64,000 nt of DNA from Staphylococcus sp. NRL 16/872 (lineage in GTDB: Bacteria; Bacillota; Bacilli; Staphylococcales; Staphylococcaceae). A program made the position numbers and the translations under genes. Position 1 is the first letter of the stretch; the number at the start of each line of letters is the position of its first letter. Positions 63,906 to 64,000 of the stretch are shown piece after piece. The stretch lies in contig NZ_CP119327.1 in the NCBI RefSeq assembly GCF_022815905.2, positions 1,054,001 through 1,118,000 of the forward strand, given 5' to 3'. The notes under the pieces were generated by a model. It was not told the DNA's origin, did no database searches, and saw only the letters and a list, made by a program, of their open reading frames with translations.

Positions 63906-64000
63906 AAAATATATTTTAATTAAGTAGTTAAAATGATATAGACTGATAGATTTTGTCGACAGTCTAGACTAATATTGATTTTCTAAGATGTTTTTAGGAG

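Overview
The window is Staphylococcus chromosome: low G+C, strong AGGAGG-type ribosome sites, and the staphylococcal gene order menE-menC-yidD-ytkD-pckA-metK-crcB-sigS-sagB-ribDEBAH-putA-rot-leuS-murJ. Protein details such as a Rot-like regulator of 133 aa and a SigS-like sigma factor fit a coagulase-negative species, but I cannot name the species from sequence alone.

Positions 1 to about 29,300 are the right (late) part of a siphovirus prophage of the phi11/80alpha type with SPP1-like headful packaging. All genes lie on the + strand: packaging (terS, terL, portal, minor head), head (scaffold, capsid, connectors), tail (major tail protein, chaperones, tape measure, Dit, Tal with an SGNH domain), a large host-adhesion set (two beta-helix spikes, three BppU-type proteins, XkdX), a virion CHAP/glucosaminidase hydrolase, then holin and an amidase-CHAP-SH3b endolysin. 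The integrase and lysogeny end lies to the left, outside the window. Small hairpin terminators sit at many module boundaries. After the endolysin come three tandem extended -10/terminator units, two micropeptide genes and an HTH gene.

The most unusual feature is the terminase large subunit. It is fractured into three genes in three reading frames: terL-N fused to an intein N-half (401-1882), a free-standing HNH homing endonuclease (1935-2561), and an intein C-half fused to the last 22 residues of TerL (2449-2706). All splice-site residues are present. Trans-splicing would rebuild a 421-aa terminase and supply the third catalytic Asp of the nuclease.

Positions about 29,480 to 64,000 are host core genome. 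It holds menaquinone synthesis (menE, menC), gluconeogenesis (pckA), SAM synthesis (metK, behind a SAM riboswitch), tandem fluoride exporters, SigS with a ComK-like partner, the SagB glucosaminidase, the riboflavin operon behind an FMN riboswitch, proline dehydrogenase with a cre-like site, the Rot regulator, an mnmM/mnmL-type tRNA modification pair, leuS behind a T-box leader, and the MurJ-type flippase with a pseudouridine synthase. Two intergenic stretches (37.88-38.01 kb and 49.92-50.53 kb) carry an inverted-repeat-bounded element family, the second also with STAR-like GC-rich repeats.
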